DNA of 64,000 nt from Haloarcula pelagica. GTDB taxonomy: Archaea > Halobacteriota > Halobacteria > Halobacteriales > Haloarculaceae. A program made the position numbers and the translations under genes. Shown here one piece after another: positions 18,114-27,490 of the stretch. The notes beneath the pieces were generated by a model, which worked only from the letters and a program-made list of their open reading frames with translations, did not search any database and had not been told where the DNA came from. The stretch spans positions 1,426,001 through 1,490,000 of the forward strand of contig NZ_CP126161.1 of the NCBI RefSeq assembly GCF_030127105.1. Direction: 5' to 3'. Position 1 is the stretch's first letter; each line of letters opens with the position of its first letter.

Positions 18114-20116
18114 TGGGCCTCACCCCCGTCGCCGAACAGGCCCTCGTAGCGCTCCCCATCGTAGAGGACGCGCGTCTCGCCGGCCGAGTAGACGACGCTG
18201 TGGCGGGCGGTCCCCGTCCGGTATCGGTCGTCCGAGACCGTGAAGAAGGCGACCTCGTTCGAGAGCAGCCCGCGCCCCGACGCGACCGGGACGACGGAGT
18301 CCGTCCAGCCCTCGCGGACCACGACGTAGCCCGTCGGTGCCGACAGCCCCGTCGGGCCCGCCCGGAGGCCCTGGCGCTGTCTGACGAGCCGGTCGCTGTC
18401 GGCGATGGGAGCGGACGCGAACGCCCGGTCGGTGATCTGGTCGGCCGCCGCCGGCTGGGTGCCGTACCGGTCGAGGAACGTCGCGGTCCGGACCGTCGCG
18501 GCGTACTCCCGGTCGGACATGGCGGTCTGAACGTCCCGGTCGGGAACGTCGACCACCCGCACGTCGTCGGCCGTCAGCGTCGTGAGCGCGCCCGTCGTCC
18601 CCAGCGTCGCGACTAGGAGGAGCCCGACGACGACGCCGATCCGGCCCGCGCGGGTGCCGCCGGACCCGAGCGCTCTGGCGATCCCGATGCCCAGCGGGAA
18701 CACGGCGAACAGCACGACGACGACGGTGATCCGTTCGACCTGCGGGATCTGGACCGGCAGCGGGAGAAACAGCGGGACGGTCCCGACCGCGACGGCAAGC
18801 AGCGGCGCGCGGTCGGCGTACCGGCGGCCGGACGCGAGCGCCTCGTAGAGGCCGACCAGGGCGACGGCGCCGAAGACGCTGTAGTAGATCCCGGTCGGCC
18901 GAGCGAACCACGAGAGCGCGCGGGCGGCGGTGTCGACCGGGACCGCGACGCCGTAGAAGAACGTCGAGAACGCGCCGCTGCCGGCGACCTCGCGGCCGAT
19001 GTTGAACGCCAGTCCGAAGATACCGTAGACGATGATGCTCCCGGAGAAGACGAGGTAGCTCACCACCGCGGTGGCCCCGACGACGACTGGGAAACTCCAG
19101 CGAAACCGGAGGCGGTCGCGGGCCGTGGAGAGCGCCCCGAGTGTGCCGCCGGCGCGGCCGGCCAGCGCCGGCGCCGCGTAGGTCGCGGCCGCCACGGCAC
19201 CGACGGGCGCGAGCGCGACGACGTAGGTCAGGTGGTGGACGAACACGAGCACGACCACGAGGCCGAGCGCGTAGGCGCCGTACTGGCGGTAGCGCCGGGT
19301 CGTCCCCGCCGTCGAGAGCGATGTCGTCACGTAGAACCCGACGCCCAGCAGGACCACCGCGAGCGTCTGCGGGAAGAAGTAGACGGTGTGGTAGCCGACC
19401 CACTCGACGGCGGTGACGGCGAGCGCCACGCCGAGGGCGACGCGGCCGTCCGCGAACAGGCGGGTCGCGACGAGGTACATCGTCGGGACCAGCAGTGCCG
19501 AGACGCCGATGCCGGCCGCGACGATGGCGTCGTACGGCGAGAGCCCGCCCAGCAGCGAGGCGGCGCCGACGAAGAGGTGAAAGCCCGGGAAGAAGTCGTA
19601 GCCGTGGGGCAACACCGTCGTGTAGCCGGCCGCGAACAGCCGGTTGAGGCTGTCGACGTGGGCGAACGTGTCGGTCCCGCCGAAGTAGAACCCGGTCGTC
19701 AGCGCCTTCGTGATCGGCGGGACCGCAAACAGGACGACCGTCGCCGCGAGCGTCGGCGCCGGCGCCCCGTCGTGGCGCACCTGCGTCGCCACCAGGAGGT
19801 AGCCGGCCGGGAGCAGCCCCAAAAGCGGCACCAGTCGATCGCCGGTCCAGGCGGTCGCTGCGACGGCCAGTCCCCCGAGGACGAGCAGGATTTTGGCCGT
19901 CTGGCCGGCCGTGACCGGCGGCTCCCCGTCCGGCGTCGCGTCACCGCGAGTCACCGCGTAGACGCCCAGCGCGAGCAGCGTCCCGACGACGGCGTAGCCG
20001 GCCCGGATCGCCGGCGCCGTGTCCAGGACGCCCAGCGCGAGCGCGCCGCCCAGTCCGGCGACTGTCAGCACGACCACGAACCCACCGAACAGGGCGACCC
20101 GATCGGCGCCGGTCAT
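18110..20116 (-). CDS. large polytopic membrane protein, glycosyltransferase family 39-like
   Basis: A 668-residue protein with about 13-14 hydrophobic segments. The loop after the fourth helix, 'GTDTFAHVDSLNRLFAAGY' and 'LPHGYDFFPGFHLFVGAASLL', resembles the acidic first exoplasmic loop of GT-C (dolichol-sugar-dependent) glycosyltransferases. The last 130 residues form a soluble domain. The ATG at 20116 is chosen over a GTG 36 bases upstream because hydrophobicity begins there. It is translationally coupled to the propeller fusion. A role in transferring sugar outside the membrane is an inference. Confidence 0.6.
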   Translation of the reverse strand: MTGADRVALFGGFVVVLTVAGLGGALALGVLDTAPAIRAGYAVVGTLLALGVYAVTRGDATPDGEPPVTAGQTAKILLVLGGLAVAATAWTGDRLVPLLGLLPAGYLLVATQVRHDGAPAPTLAATVVLFAVPPITKALTTGFYFGGTDTFAHVDSLNRLFAAGYTTVLPHGYDFFPGFHLFVGAASLLGGLSPYDAIVAAGIGVSALLVPTMYLVATRLFADGRVALGVALAVTAVEWVGYHTVYFFPQTLAVVLLGVGFYVTTSLSTAGTTRRYRQYGAYALGLVVVLVFVHHLTYVVALAPVGAVAAATYAAPALAGRAGGTLGALSTARDRLRFRWSFPVVVGATAVVSYLVFSGSIIVYGIFGLAFNIGREVAGSGAFSTFFYGVAVPVDTAARALSWFARPTGIYYSVFGAVALVGLYEALASGRRYADRAPLLAVAVGTVPLFLPLPVQIPQVERITVVVVLFAVFPLGIGIARALGSGGTRAGRIGVVVGLLLVATLGTTGALTTLTADDVRVVDVPDRDVQTAMSDREYAATVRTATFLDRYGTQPAAADQITDRAFASAPIADSDRLVRQRQGLRAGPTGLSAPTGYVVVREGWTDSVVPVASGRGLLSNEVAFFTVSDDRYRTGTARHSVVYSAGETRVLYDGERYEGLFGDGGEAQ

Positions 20117-20288
20117 CGGCGTCCGTGCCGTCCCGAACGGTCGCGGCGACACAGACGGTCGCGGGAGCCCGGGTCGGCGACCGGTCGGCGCTCGGCGGCG
20201 TCGTTCCTCACCATGTCAGCACGCAGGCACCCGGTGAGCAAAACAGTACTGGCGTCACGTTTTTGCCGGCCGCCGTCCGAGAGCACCC

Positions 20289-20573
20289 ATGCCGACTCGC
20301 CGCCAGCGTCGCCTCGTTCGCCTGACAGTCGGGTGGTCGCTGGCGGTCGTGGTCGCGCTCGCCGCCGTCGGCGCGCTCACCGGGGCACACTGGTTCGTCC
20401 TGACGCTGCTCGGGGGGCTCGTCGCGGTCCAGCGGACGACGGCGCTGCACGCGAGTCCGCCCTGGCAGCGTGGCGTCCGGGTCCTGTTGCTCGCCGGGTT
20501 CGCCGTCTTCGTCGGGCTGGTGGCCGTGGAAGTGTGGACGACCGCGACGGAGCTGTTCGCCCGCGGGCTGTGA
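20289..20573 (+). CDS. small two-helix membrane protein
   Basis: 94 residues with a basic N-terminus (RRQRRLVRL) and hydrophobic segments at about 12-35, 37-48 and 62-84. The strongly positive start suggests the N-terminus is cytosolic. No conserved domain is recognised. Its stop is immediately followed by the convergent gene at 20574. Confidence 0.55.
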   Translation: MPTRRQRRLVRLTVGWSLAVVVALAAVGALTGAHWFVLTLLGGLVAVQRTTALHASPPWQRGVRVLLLAGFAVFVGLVAVEVWTTATELFARGL

Positions 20574-21356
20574 CTACTGGCTGCGCTCGCCGGCCGGCCA
20601 GCGGAGCGCGACCGTGAACGAGTACGCCCGTTGCCCGTCGTCGGGGCGCACGTCTGTCACCTCGACCGGGCGGTCGAGCGCGTCGGCGAGCCCGGTCCCG
20701 AGGAACGACGAGACCAGATGGTCGATCCGACGGGGCTCGCCCAGCGGGCAGGCCCGGACCGCGACCGTCGCGTGCCGGCCGTCGACCGTCGCGCTCGCGC
20801 CGCCGGCGAGGTCGTACACCGCCGTGAGGCCGTCACAGAGCGCGTCGAGGTGGTGTGCCGGCTCGGTCGCCGCGGCGTCGGTCCGCCGCTCGCGGAACCG
20901 CGTGACCAGGTCGGCGGCCGTCGGGGTGACGACGACCGCCGCCGTCTCGCCCTCGACCGCGTGTCGAGCGGCCGTGACCGCGCCGCCCTCCTCCCCGGTG
21001 GCCGGGACGACCAGGCGCGACCCCCGGTCGTCGGTCCCCGGGAGGTAGACGCGCCTGTCGTCGAGGTCCTGCCCTGTGACGAGCGACTCGACGGTCGTCC
21101 CGGCGGCGGCGGCGACGCTTTCCGTCACCGCGAGCGGCAGGTCGCGGCCGGTGACGAGGACGTGGTTGGCGACGCCGCCGACGACCAGCGTGCCCGAGAG
21201 CGCCGTCAGCAACCCGAGCGTCCCCTCGGTCGGGACGACCGGGACCGCAAGCGCCTCGAAGCTGACCGCGAGCCCCAGCAGGCCGACCGCGAGCAACAGC
21301 ACCGTCGGGACCGACGGTCGCCGGAGGAGTCGGTCCCCGCGCGCGGCTCTACGCAT
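20574..21356 (-). CDS. membrane-anchored haloarchaeal protein of unknown function
   Basis: 260 residues with two N-terminal membrane helices ('SVPTVLLLAVGLLGLAVSF' and 'TLGLLTALSGTLVVGGVA'), then a soluble domain of mixed strand/helix. The soluble part has 'DRRVYLPGTDDRGSRLVVPA' and 'VRACPLGEPRRIDHLVSSFLGTGLADAL'. Similar proteins occur near haloarchaeal surface-glycan genes. No catalytic motif is visible. It is convergent with the small membrane gene and divergent from the DUF1616 gene. Confidence 0.55.
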   Translation of the reverse strand: MRRAARGDRLLRRPSVPTVLLLAVGLLGLAVSFEALAVPVVPTEGTLGLLTALSGTLVVGGVANHVLVTGRDLPLAVTESVAAAAGTTVESLVTGQDLDDRRVYLPGTDDRGSRLVVPATGEEGGAVTAARHAVEGETAAVVVTPTAADLVTRFRERRTDAAATEPAHHLDALCDGLTAVYDLAGGASATVDGRHATVAVRACPLGEPRRIDHLVSSFLGTGLADALDRPVEVTDVRPDDGQRAYSFTVALRWPAGERSQ

Positions 21357-21507
21357 CGGACCACGCCGCTGGTGCCGGCTGCCCTCGGCCGCCGTCGTCC
21401 GCGCCGTCCACGAGACTCATTCGTGCGACAGGAGGCCACGGACCGACTTAGTACTGCTGTTGGAGCCACCGATAGGGTTTTCATCGGCGCCGGGGCAACG
21501 TGGGGGC

Positions 21508-22419
21508 ATGCAGCGGGGACTCCGCCACGCCGACCTCCTCGCGGTCGGGGGCTGGCTGGCGCTCGTCGACGTGGTCGTGCTAGTCCCCGCATTGCGCGAG
21601 AGTCTGCTCCGGCCGGCGCTCGTGGTCCCGTTCCTGCTCGTCGGGCCGGGCTACGCCGTCGTCTCCGCGCTGTTCCCCGAGCGCGTCGGGACCGACGGCG
21701 GACCGCAACTGTCGGGACTCGGACGGCTCGTCCTCGGCTTCGGCGCGAGCGTCGGGGTGGTCCTTGCGGTGGGCTTCCTGCTCGATTTCAGCGTCTTCGG
21801 CTTCGCCACGATCCCGGTGCTCGGCGGTGTCACGGTCGTGACACTGGGGGCGCTCGTGCTGGCGGTCGTCCGTCGGAGGCGGGTCGAGTCGCCCGCCGGC
21901 GTCTCGTTCGACGCGGCCCGCGAGCGGGGCCGGCGAGCGGTCGGGGAACAGCCCGTCGACATCGTGCTGTCCGTGGCGGTCTGTCTCTCGCTCGCGCTCG
22001 CTGTCGCCGCCGTCTCCGGACTCCCCGCGGCCGACCGCTCGCCGTCGGAGGCGTACCTCCTGACACCCGGTTCGGACGGGCCGGCAGCCGAGGAGTACCC
22101 TGGGCGACTCACCCGCGGTGAACCGGCGGCGCTCGTCCTCGGCGCCGAGAGCGGCACCGACAGCGCGACGCCGGTCATCGCCGTCGTCACGCTCCAGCGC
22201 GTCGCCGTCGCCGACGGGACGGTGACAGTCCGCGAGGAGACGGAACTCCAGCGGCTCACGTTCACCGACCCCGCGGACGGGACCGCCCGCGTCGAACACA
22301 CGGTGACACCGACGCTGTCGGGCGACCTGCGGCTGACCTACGCGGTGTACTTCGACCGCGAGCCGACGGGCGCCCCCGACCGGCAGGTCCACCTCCAGGT
22401 GACCGTCGCCGAACCCTGA
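21508..22419 (+). CDS. DUF1616-family membrane protein
   Basis: 303 residues: four hydrophobic segments in the first 130 ('FLLVGPGYAVVSALFPE' is the DUF1616 hallmark), a cytosolic basic loop (RRRRVESPAG), another membrane segment (about residues 150-172), and an exterior domain with 'YLLTPGSDGPAAEEYPGRLTRGEP', rich in beta strands. DUF1616 proteins are common in archaeal glycosylation clusters but their activity is unknown. The ATG at 21508 is chosen because an upstream extension has no hydrophobic or conserved content. Confidence 0.75.
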   Translation: MQRGLRHADLLAVGGWLALVDVVVLVPALRESLLRPALVVPFLLVGPGYAVVSALFPERVGTDGGPQLSGLGRLVLGFGASVGVVLAVGFLLDFSVFGFATIPVLGGVTVVTLGALVLAVVRRRRVESPAGVSFDAARERGRRAVGEQPVDIVLSVAVCLSLALAVAAVSGLPAADRSPSEAYLLTPGSDGPAAEEYPGRLTRGEPAALVLGAESGTDSATPVIAVVTLQRVAVADGTVTVREETELQRLTFTDPADGTARVEHTVTPTLSGDLRLTYAVYFDREPTGAPDRQVHLQVTVAEP

Positions 22420-22517
22420 CGGGACACCGATCCGTACGTTTAAGTCGGTAATCACCGACTACGTGGTATGTACTGGCCCGGGAGTGACGACGCGACCGGC
22501 GGGGCGTAGCCGCGACG

Positions 22518-23999
22518 ATGGAGGAGAAGCGCCGCGGGACCGACCCCGTTCGACCGTCCTCCCGGACCGCGGTTCCGAGACGGCTGAACTTCGCGCGGGC
22601 CGGCGGGCTCTTGCTGGGGATCGAACTGTTCGGCACCGTCGTCGGCTTCCTGAGCACCGTCTACTTCGCGACCGAACTCGGGGCGGCGCGGCTGGGCGTG
22701 TTCTTCCTCTTCGAGGCCGTCCTGAGCACGCTGGCGACGTTCGGCGACTTCGGGATCCGGGGCGCCGTCGAGAAGCGCATCAGCGAGGGGACCGCTCCGC
22801 GCCAGATCCTCGGTGCCGCGATCCTGCTGAAAGTCGGGCTCATCGGCGTCCTCGGCGTGGTCGTCGTCCTGTTCCGGGACGTGATCAACGGCTACGTCGG
22901 CGCGGACGTTGCACTCTTGCTGGTCGTGACGACGCTGCTGTACGAACTGTCGACGCTTACCGTCCACGTCCTCCGTGCGGAACTCCGGGCCGACGAGACG
23001 GCCGTGTTGTACTTCCTGCGGTTGGTCACCTACGTCGTCGTCGCCGTCGTCCTCTTGCAGTTCGGCCTCGGCGTGTGGGCCTTGCTGTACGGCGTCGTCG
23101 CGGGCTACGTCGTCCTCCTGGTGGCCGGCGCGACGCGCGTCTCGATCCAGCCCGCCGTCCCCGCCCGAGAACACGTCGCGTCCCTCGTCGACTACGCGAA
23201 GTTCAACGGCATCTGGGGGCTGGGCGGGCACATCTACAACACGATGGACCTGCTCGTCATCGGCTTCTTCCTCTCGTCGGCCCACGTCGCCGGCTACGAG
23301 TTGGCCTGGCGCGTGACCCTGATGACGGCGGTGGTCGGCGGCGTCGTCGCGAACACCGTCTTCGCCCAGTTGAGCGCCTGGAACGCGAGCGGCGAGGTCG
23401 ACGCGATCAGGACGACACTGCGCAACGGGACGACGGCCGCGCTGTTTCTGGTCGTCCCCTCTTTCGCCGGCGTCGCGCTCCTCTCCGAGGAACTGCTGGG
23501 ACTGGTGTTCGGTCCGGAGTACGTCCTCGCGGCGGCCGCGTTCGTCGTCCTGATGGGCGAGAAGGTCGTCGCCGCGGTCAACATCGTCCTCGACGCGGCG
23601 GTCCGGGCGGTCGACCGGCCCGACATCGGCGCCGGCGCGACGGTCCTCTCCCTGACCCTGAACGTCGTCCTGAACCTCGTGCTCGTGCCCCGCTACGGGC
23701 TGGTCGGCGGCGCCGCGGCGACCGGCCTGGCGATGGCTGTCAACACCGCCGCGCTCTGGTGGTTCCTCCGGCGGATCGTCCCCGTCGAGTTCGCCGCCCG
23801 TGATCTGGGGTGGTGTGTCGGCGCCGCCGGCGCGATGGCGGGGACGCTCCTGCTCGTCGGGACGGTCGTGCCGGCGACGACGCTGCCCCGCCTGCTGGGT
23901 CTGGTGGCGCTTGGCGGAGTCGTCTATCTCGGCGTCGTCGTGCTCTCACCGTCGCTCCGCGGCAGCGCCCGGAGGGCGCTGGCACAGTTCGGCGAGTGA
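22518..23999 (+). CDS. polysaccharide flippase (Wzx/MATE-like)
   Basis: 493 residues with about 12-14 membrane helices. The start 'LNFARAGGLLLGIELFGTVVGFLSTVYFATELGAARLGVFFLF' shape is typical of Wzx/RfbX lipid-linked-oligosaccharide flippases, which move the completed glycan unit to the outer face. Polar residues repeat within helices, such as 'FNGIWGLGGHIYNTMDLLVIG'. Lies near the glycosyltransferase genes and could export the product of that pathway. Confidence 0.85.
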   Translation: MEEKRRGTDPVRPSSRTAVPRRLNFARAGGLLLGIELFGTVVGFLSTVYFATELGAARLGVFFLFEAVLSTLATFGDFGIRGAVEKRISEGTAPRQILGAAILLKVGLIGVLGVVVVLFRDVINGYVGADVALLLVVTTLLYELSTLTVHVLRAELRADETAVLYFLRLVTYVVVAVVLLQFGLGVWALLYGVVAGYVVLLVAGATRVSIQPAVPAREHVASLVDYAKFNGIWGLGGHIYNTMDLLVIGFFLSSAHVAGYELAWRVTLMTAVVGGVVANTVFAQLSAWNASGEVDAIRTTLRNGTTAALFLVVPSFAGVALLSEELLGLVFGPEYVLAAAAFVVLMGEKVVAAVNIVLDAAVRAVDRPDIGAGATVLSLTLNVVLNLVLVPRYGLVGGAAATGLAMAVNTAALWWFLRRIVPVEFAARDLGWCVGAAGAMAGTLLLVGTVVPATTLPRLLGLVALGGVVYLGVVVLSPSLRGSARRALAQFGE

Positions 24000-24070
24000 G
24001 CGGTGCCGGGACGGTAAGCCGACCGTACCGGTGGAGACAGCCTTAATCCGCCCGAGGTCGACAGGGAGGT

Positions 24071-24508
24071 ATGCAACGACGGACGCTGCTGAAGGTGGTG
24101 GGGGCCGCTGCGGTCGGCCTCGCGGGCTGTTCGGAGTCGGGATCGACCGCGACCGAGACGCCGACTCCGACGCCGACGGTCGGACCGAGCGAGACCCTCG
24201 TCGAGATGACCGACTCGCTCAAGTTCGTCCCGGAGACGGTCGAGATCAGCGTCGGCGACACGGTGGTCTGGGAGACGGTCGGGTCGGTCGCTCACAGCGT
24301 CACCGCCTACGAGGACGACCTGCCAGCGGGCGCCGACTACTTCGCCTCCGGCGAGTTCGACAGCGAGTCGGCGGCGAGACAGGACTACCCCGTCGGCAGT
24401 GTCGGCCCCGACGAGACGTACACGCACACCTTCGAGACGGCTGGGGAGTACCCCTACTTCTGTATCCCCCACGAGTCCGGGATGGTCGGGACCGTCGTCG
24501 TCGAGTAA
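24071..24508 (+). CDS. halocyanin/plastocyanin-like blue copper lipoprotein
   Basis: 145 residues with a lipobox (VGLAGC, Cys20), preceded by RRTLLK, so it is exported and lipid-anchored. After a short Thr/Pro linker comes a cupredoxin domain (residues about 45-145). The type-1 copper ligands are His75 (VAHSV), Cys131, His134 and Met138 (YFCIPHESGM). It carries electrons at the outer membrane face, probably in respiration or a redox step on surface sugars. A promoter-like 'CCTTAATCC' lies about 25 bases upstream. Confidence 0.9.
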   Translation: MQRRTLLKVVGAAAVGLAGCSESGSTATETPTPTPTVGPSETLVEMTDSLKFVPETVEISVGDTVVWETVGSVAHSVTAYEDDLPAGADYFASGEFDSESAARQDYPVGSVGPDETYTHTFETAGEYPYFCIPHESGMVGTVVVE

Positions 24509-24515
24509 TCGGCGC

Positions 24516-25049
24516 CTAGCCGACCCGTCGTTCCGGGGGCCACCACGGCACCCGGGCGAAGTGCGCGAGCAGGACGAGGAGGCCGACGCCGGCGACGGCC
24601 GACTGCACCAGCAGGCTCGTCGTCACTTCGGCCCGGAGCGCGAAGTCGAGAAAGCCCGTGAACTCGTCGTAGGGGTACGGCGGGAGCAGCGGCCACAACA
24701 GGAAGGTGAGTTCCTCGGTGCGCCAGTACCACAGCGCGGCGTACGTATCCCCCAGGAGGTGACTCGCGTAGCCGACGGCGAGTGCAGGCCCCAGCTCTCG
24801 ACGGCCGTATCGGCGGGCGACGACCGCCGCGGCCAGGACGACCGGGACGGCAAAGAGCAGCGAGTGAGCCAGCGACCGGCCCGACGGCAGGAGCTGCACC
24901 CACCAGGCCAGTGGCTTGTCGATCACGTCGGGCACCTGCGTCCCGGCCAGCAGCGCAAGCAGTTCTGCGCGCGAGCCGGGACGCCGAGAGAGGAGGAGGA
25001 CACCCAGAAAGAGGACGTAACCGAACGCGAGGTGGGTCCAGGGGAGCAC
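24516..25049 (-). CDS. YdjM/DUF457-like metal-dependent hydrolase, membrane-bound
   Basis: 177 residues with four to five membrane helices. The start 'LPWTHLAFGYVLF', the 'AGTQVPDVIDKPLAWW' and 'SLAHSLLF' and 'ASHLLGDTY' segments carry the His and Asp residues typical of YdjM/LexA-induced membrane metal-dependent hydrolases. GTG at 25049 gives the usual family N-terminus; a TTG at 25079 would add 10 basic residues. Physiological substrate unknown. Confidence 0.7.
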   Translation of the reverse strand: MLPWTHLAFGYVLFLGVLLLSRRPGSRAELLALLAGTQVPDVIDKPLAWWVQLLPSGRSLAHSLLFAVPVVLAAAVVARRYGRRELGPALAVGYASHLLGDTYAALWYWRTEELTFLLWPLLPPYPYDEFTGFLDFALRAEVTTSLLVQSAVAGVGLLVLLAHFARVPWWPPERRVG

Positions 25050-25087
25050 AGTGGTACCGCGGGGCCGACGACGCTTCAACTCGCCGG

Positions 25088-26851
25088 CTACGACCGCAAC
25101 CGCTTGAACGTCGGATGCTCGTTGAGCACGTGCATCAGGATGGCGGCGAAACAGAGCAACAGCCCGCCCAGCGCGAACAGGACGCCCGTCGCGAGCGGGA
25201 CCGGCGCGAGCTGTCCGCCCTGGAGGAACTGCGTCGTCAGCAGGCTCGTGACGACCACCCCCAGGATCATGCTGACGGTGCCCGGTAGCCCGACGATGAG
25301 CAGCGGTCGACCGTACTCGATGGTCCAGGCGATGTTGCGCACCAGATCGAGCCCGTGGCTGAGCGAGCCCTGGGTGCTGCCGTGTTCGACATCGTAGTAG
25401 ATCGTCGTCGGGACTTCGGTGACGCTGAGGCGGTTCCGGTGGGCGTGATAGAGGATGTCGGTGCTCGCGCCCATGTTCTCGCCGATTGTGTCGTCCTCGG
25501 CCAGGGAGCTGATCGCGCGGCGGTTGTACGCCCGATAGCCGCTCTGTGTGTCCCGAATCCAGCCGCTCGGGCGGAGATTGCCGAGACTGACGTTGGTCAT
25601 GTGGTTGATGACCGCCAGCCCGATCGATCGGACGAACGGGATCCGCGTGTTCGAGCCCGGGACGTACCGACTCCCGATCACGATATCGGCGGCCGACCGC
25701 TCCTGGGTGTCGACCAACAGCGGGATGTCCGCCGGGTCGTGTTGGCCGTCGGCGTCGATGACGATGAGATGTGCCACGCCGCGCGTCGCCGCCTCGTCGA
25801 ACGCGGTCTTGAGCGCGCCGCCGTAGCCGCGGTTTCGCTCGTGGGTGACGACGGTCGCGCCGGCCTCGCGGGCGATGACACCAGTCTCGTCCGTGCTCCC
25901 GTCGTCGACGACGAGCACCTCGTCGGCGAACGCCGCGGCCTGTTCGACCACGCGCCCGATGCTCCCGCCCGCGTTGTAGGCCGGGATCGCGACGACGACC
26001 GACGGCCCGGTGTCCGCCTCGTTCCAGGCCTCCGGGATGGCGACGACCTCGAAGTCGGCCCGGTCGAGGGCGTTCAGTGTCCGTCCGTAGTCGATCCGCG
26101 GGCAGTCACGCGTCTGGAGGACGATCCCGGGGAGCCCGCGCTCTCTGGCAGCCGTCGAGAGCGCGCGGTGAAACACCGCGACCGTCGGGTCGCCGCGGGG
26201 CGGCTCGACGACGGTCACGCCCAGCGACCCGACCGCGTCGATGAGCTCCGCGTCGGCCAGCGCGGGCGGGTAGGTCAACAGGACCGGGTGGCCGCGGCGT
26301 TTCGCCCGCATGACCGTCCGGTAGACGGCGTCTTCGTTGTGCTCGGCGAGGACGATCCCGATCGCCGGGGCCGCGTGGGCACCGGTGACGGCCCCGTCGA
26401 GGTGGACGAGCGGGATCTCGTCACCGCTAGCGTCCGGGAGCGAGAGCCCGAGCGGGACCGTCGAGCCGTCGGCCCGCTCCCACAGGACGACCGGCTCCCG
26501 GATCGGCTCCGGCGAGGTGTCGAACTCCGTGACACACTCGATCGTCGCGTCGGGGAGGGTCCCGGAGCCGCCCGTGAGCAGGTAGCCGAGAGTTACCGTC
26601 TCACCAGGGCGGAGCGTCCGCTCGACGACGATCCGTCCGTCGCTGTATGTCGGCTGGTCGGCCTGCTCCGGGCCGTGAGCCGGGTCGACGAGAGAGTGGC
26701 CCGACGGGACGGAGTCGGTGAGCCGAACCAGCGTGGTGGCGTCTCGCGTCGACTGAATCGTGAGCGAGACGCGCCTGGCGGTGCCGGAGGCGGCGCTGAC
26801 CGTCTTCGTCGTCGAGATGCCGTCCTGCTTGGTTCGCTGTGTCCCTGCCAT
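25088..26851 (-). CDS. family 2 glycosyltransferase, membrane-anchored, with an unusual N-terminal module
   Basis: 587 residues. About residues 1-285 form a module that does not resemble a known domain: a beta-sandwich-like part ('RPGETVTLGYLLTGGSGTL') and a Rossmann-like segment ('ECVTEF', 'HLDGAVTGAHAAPAIGIVLAEHNE'). Residues about 290-490 are GT2: 'VVVAIPAYNAGGSIGRVV', 'LVVDDGSTDET', and metal site DADGQHDP (about residues 370-377). Two membrane helices close the protein. The layout fits dolichol-phosphate sugar transferases (AglD/DPM-like), where the sugar carrier made feeds the N-glycosylation pathway. Confidence 0.75.
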   Translation of the reverse strand: MAGTQRTKQDGISTTKTVSAASGTARRVSLTIQSTRDATTLVRLTDSVPSGHSLVDPAHGPEQADQPTYSDGRIVVERTLRPGETVTLGYLLTGGSGTLPDATIECVTEFDTSPEPIREPVVLWERADGSTVPLGLSLPDASGDEIPLVHLDGAVTGAHAAPAIGIVLAEHNEDAVYRTVMRAKRRGHPVLLTYPPALADAELIDAVGSLGVTVVEPPRGDPTVAVFHRALSTAARERGLPGIVLQTRDCPRIDYGRTLNALDRADFEVVAIPEAWNEADTGPSVVVAIPAYNAGGSIGRVVEQAAAFADEVLVVDDGSTDETGVIAREAGATVVTHERNRGYGGALKTAFDEAATRGVAHLIVIDADGQHDPADIPLLVDTQERSAADIVIGSRYVPGSNTRIPFVRSIGLAVINHMTNVSLGNLRPSGWIRDTQSGYRAYNRRAISSLAEDDTIGENMGASTDILYHAHRNRLSVTEVPTTIYYDVEHGSTQGSLSHGLDLVRNIAWTIEYGRPLLIVGLPGTVSMILGVVVTSLLTTQFLQGGQLAPVPLATGVLFALGGLLLCFAAILMHVLNEHPTFKRLRS

Positions 26852-27025
26852 TTCCCCACCTGGCCGAGCGTACTGCCTGTATCAATGACCCCAGTGAGCA
26901 AGTAACTATCTGTTTCTCGAACCGCGATCGGGTAGGCCCGGCGTACCGAGCCGGCGTGGACAGGTCTGGCCGCCGCTTCGCGCGCGAGCCCAAGGGCCTT
27001 TGCCGCGCGGGTGTGACGGGACGGT

Positions 27026-27490
27026 ATGGCAGACGAAGCCATCGACGACGTGGACCGGGCGATCCTCCACGCGCTCCAGGAAGACGCACGCAACATGTCT
27101 TCGGGGGACATCGCCGAGCGGACCGGAACGTCGGACAGCACCGTCCGCAAGCGGATCCAGCGGCTCGAATCCGACGGGATGATCAAGGGGTACAGCGCCG
27201 ATGTCGACTACCAGAAGTCGGGCTACCCGCTGCGGATGTTGCTGTTCTGTACCGCGGCGATCCCCGAACGCGGCGATCTCATCCCGGCGATCCTGGAGAT
27301 CGACGGCGTCGTCTCCGTCCAGGAACTGGTCACCGGCGAGCAGAACCTCCTGATCACCGTCGTGGGCGAGTCCGACAGCGACATCACCCCGGTCGCACAG
27401 GAGTTGTTGAACATGGGCCTGACCGTCGCCGACGAGGTGCTCGTCCGGAGCCACGAGACCAAACCGTTCGGCGAGTTCGGGCCCGAGTGA
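27026..27490 (+). CDS. Lrp/AsnC-family transcriptional regulator
   Basis: 154 residues. The N-terminal winged helix ('LDDVDRAILHALQEDARNMSSGDIAERTGTSDSTVRKRIQRLESDGMI' shape) reads DNA; the C-terminal RAM domain (about residues 65-145) with 'VTGEQNLLITVVGESDSDIT' binds a small molecule. Known family members control amino-acid and carbon metabolism. It lies upstream of the dab genes, in the same direction, and could act on them, but no binding site is proven. Confidence 0.85.
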   Translation: MADEAIDDVDRAILHALQEDARNMSSGDIAERTGTSDSTVRKRIQRLESDGMIKGYSADVDYQKSGYPLRMLLFCTAAIPERGDLIPAILEIDGVVSVQELVTGEQNLLITVVGESDSDITPVAQELLNMGLTVADEVLVRSHETKPFGEFGPE

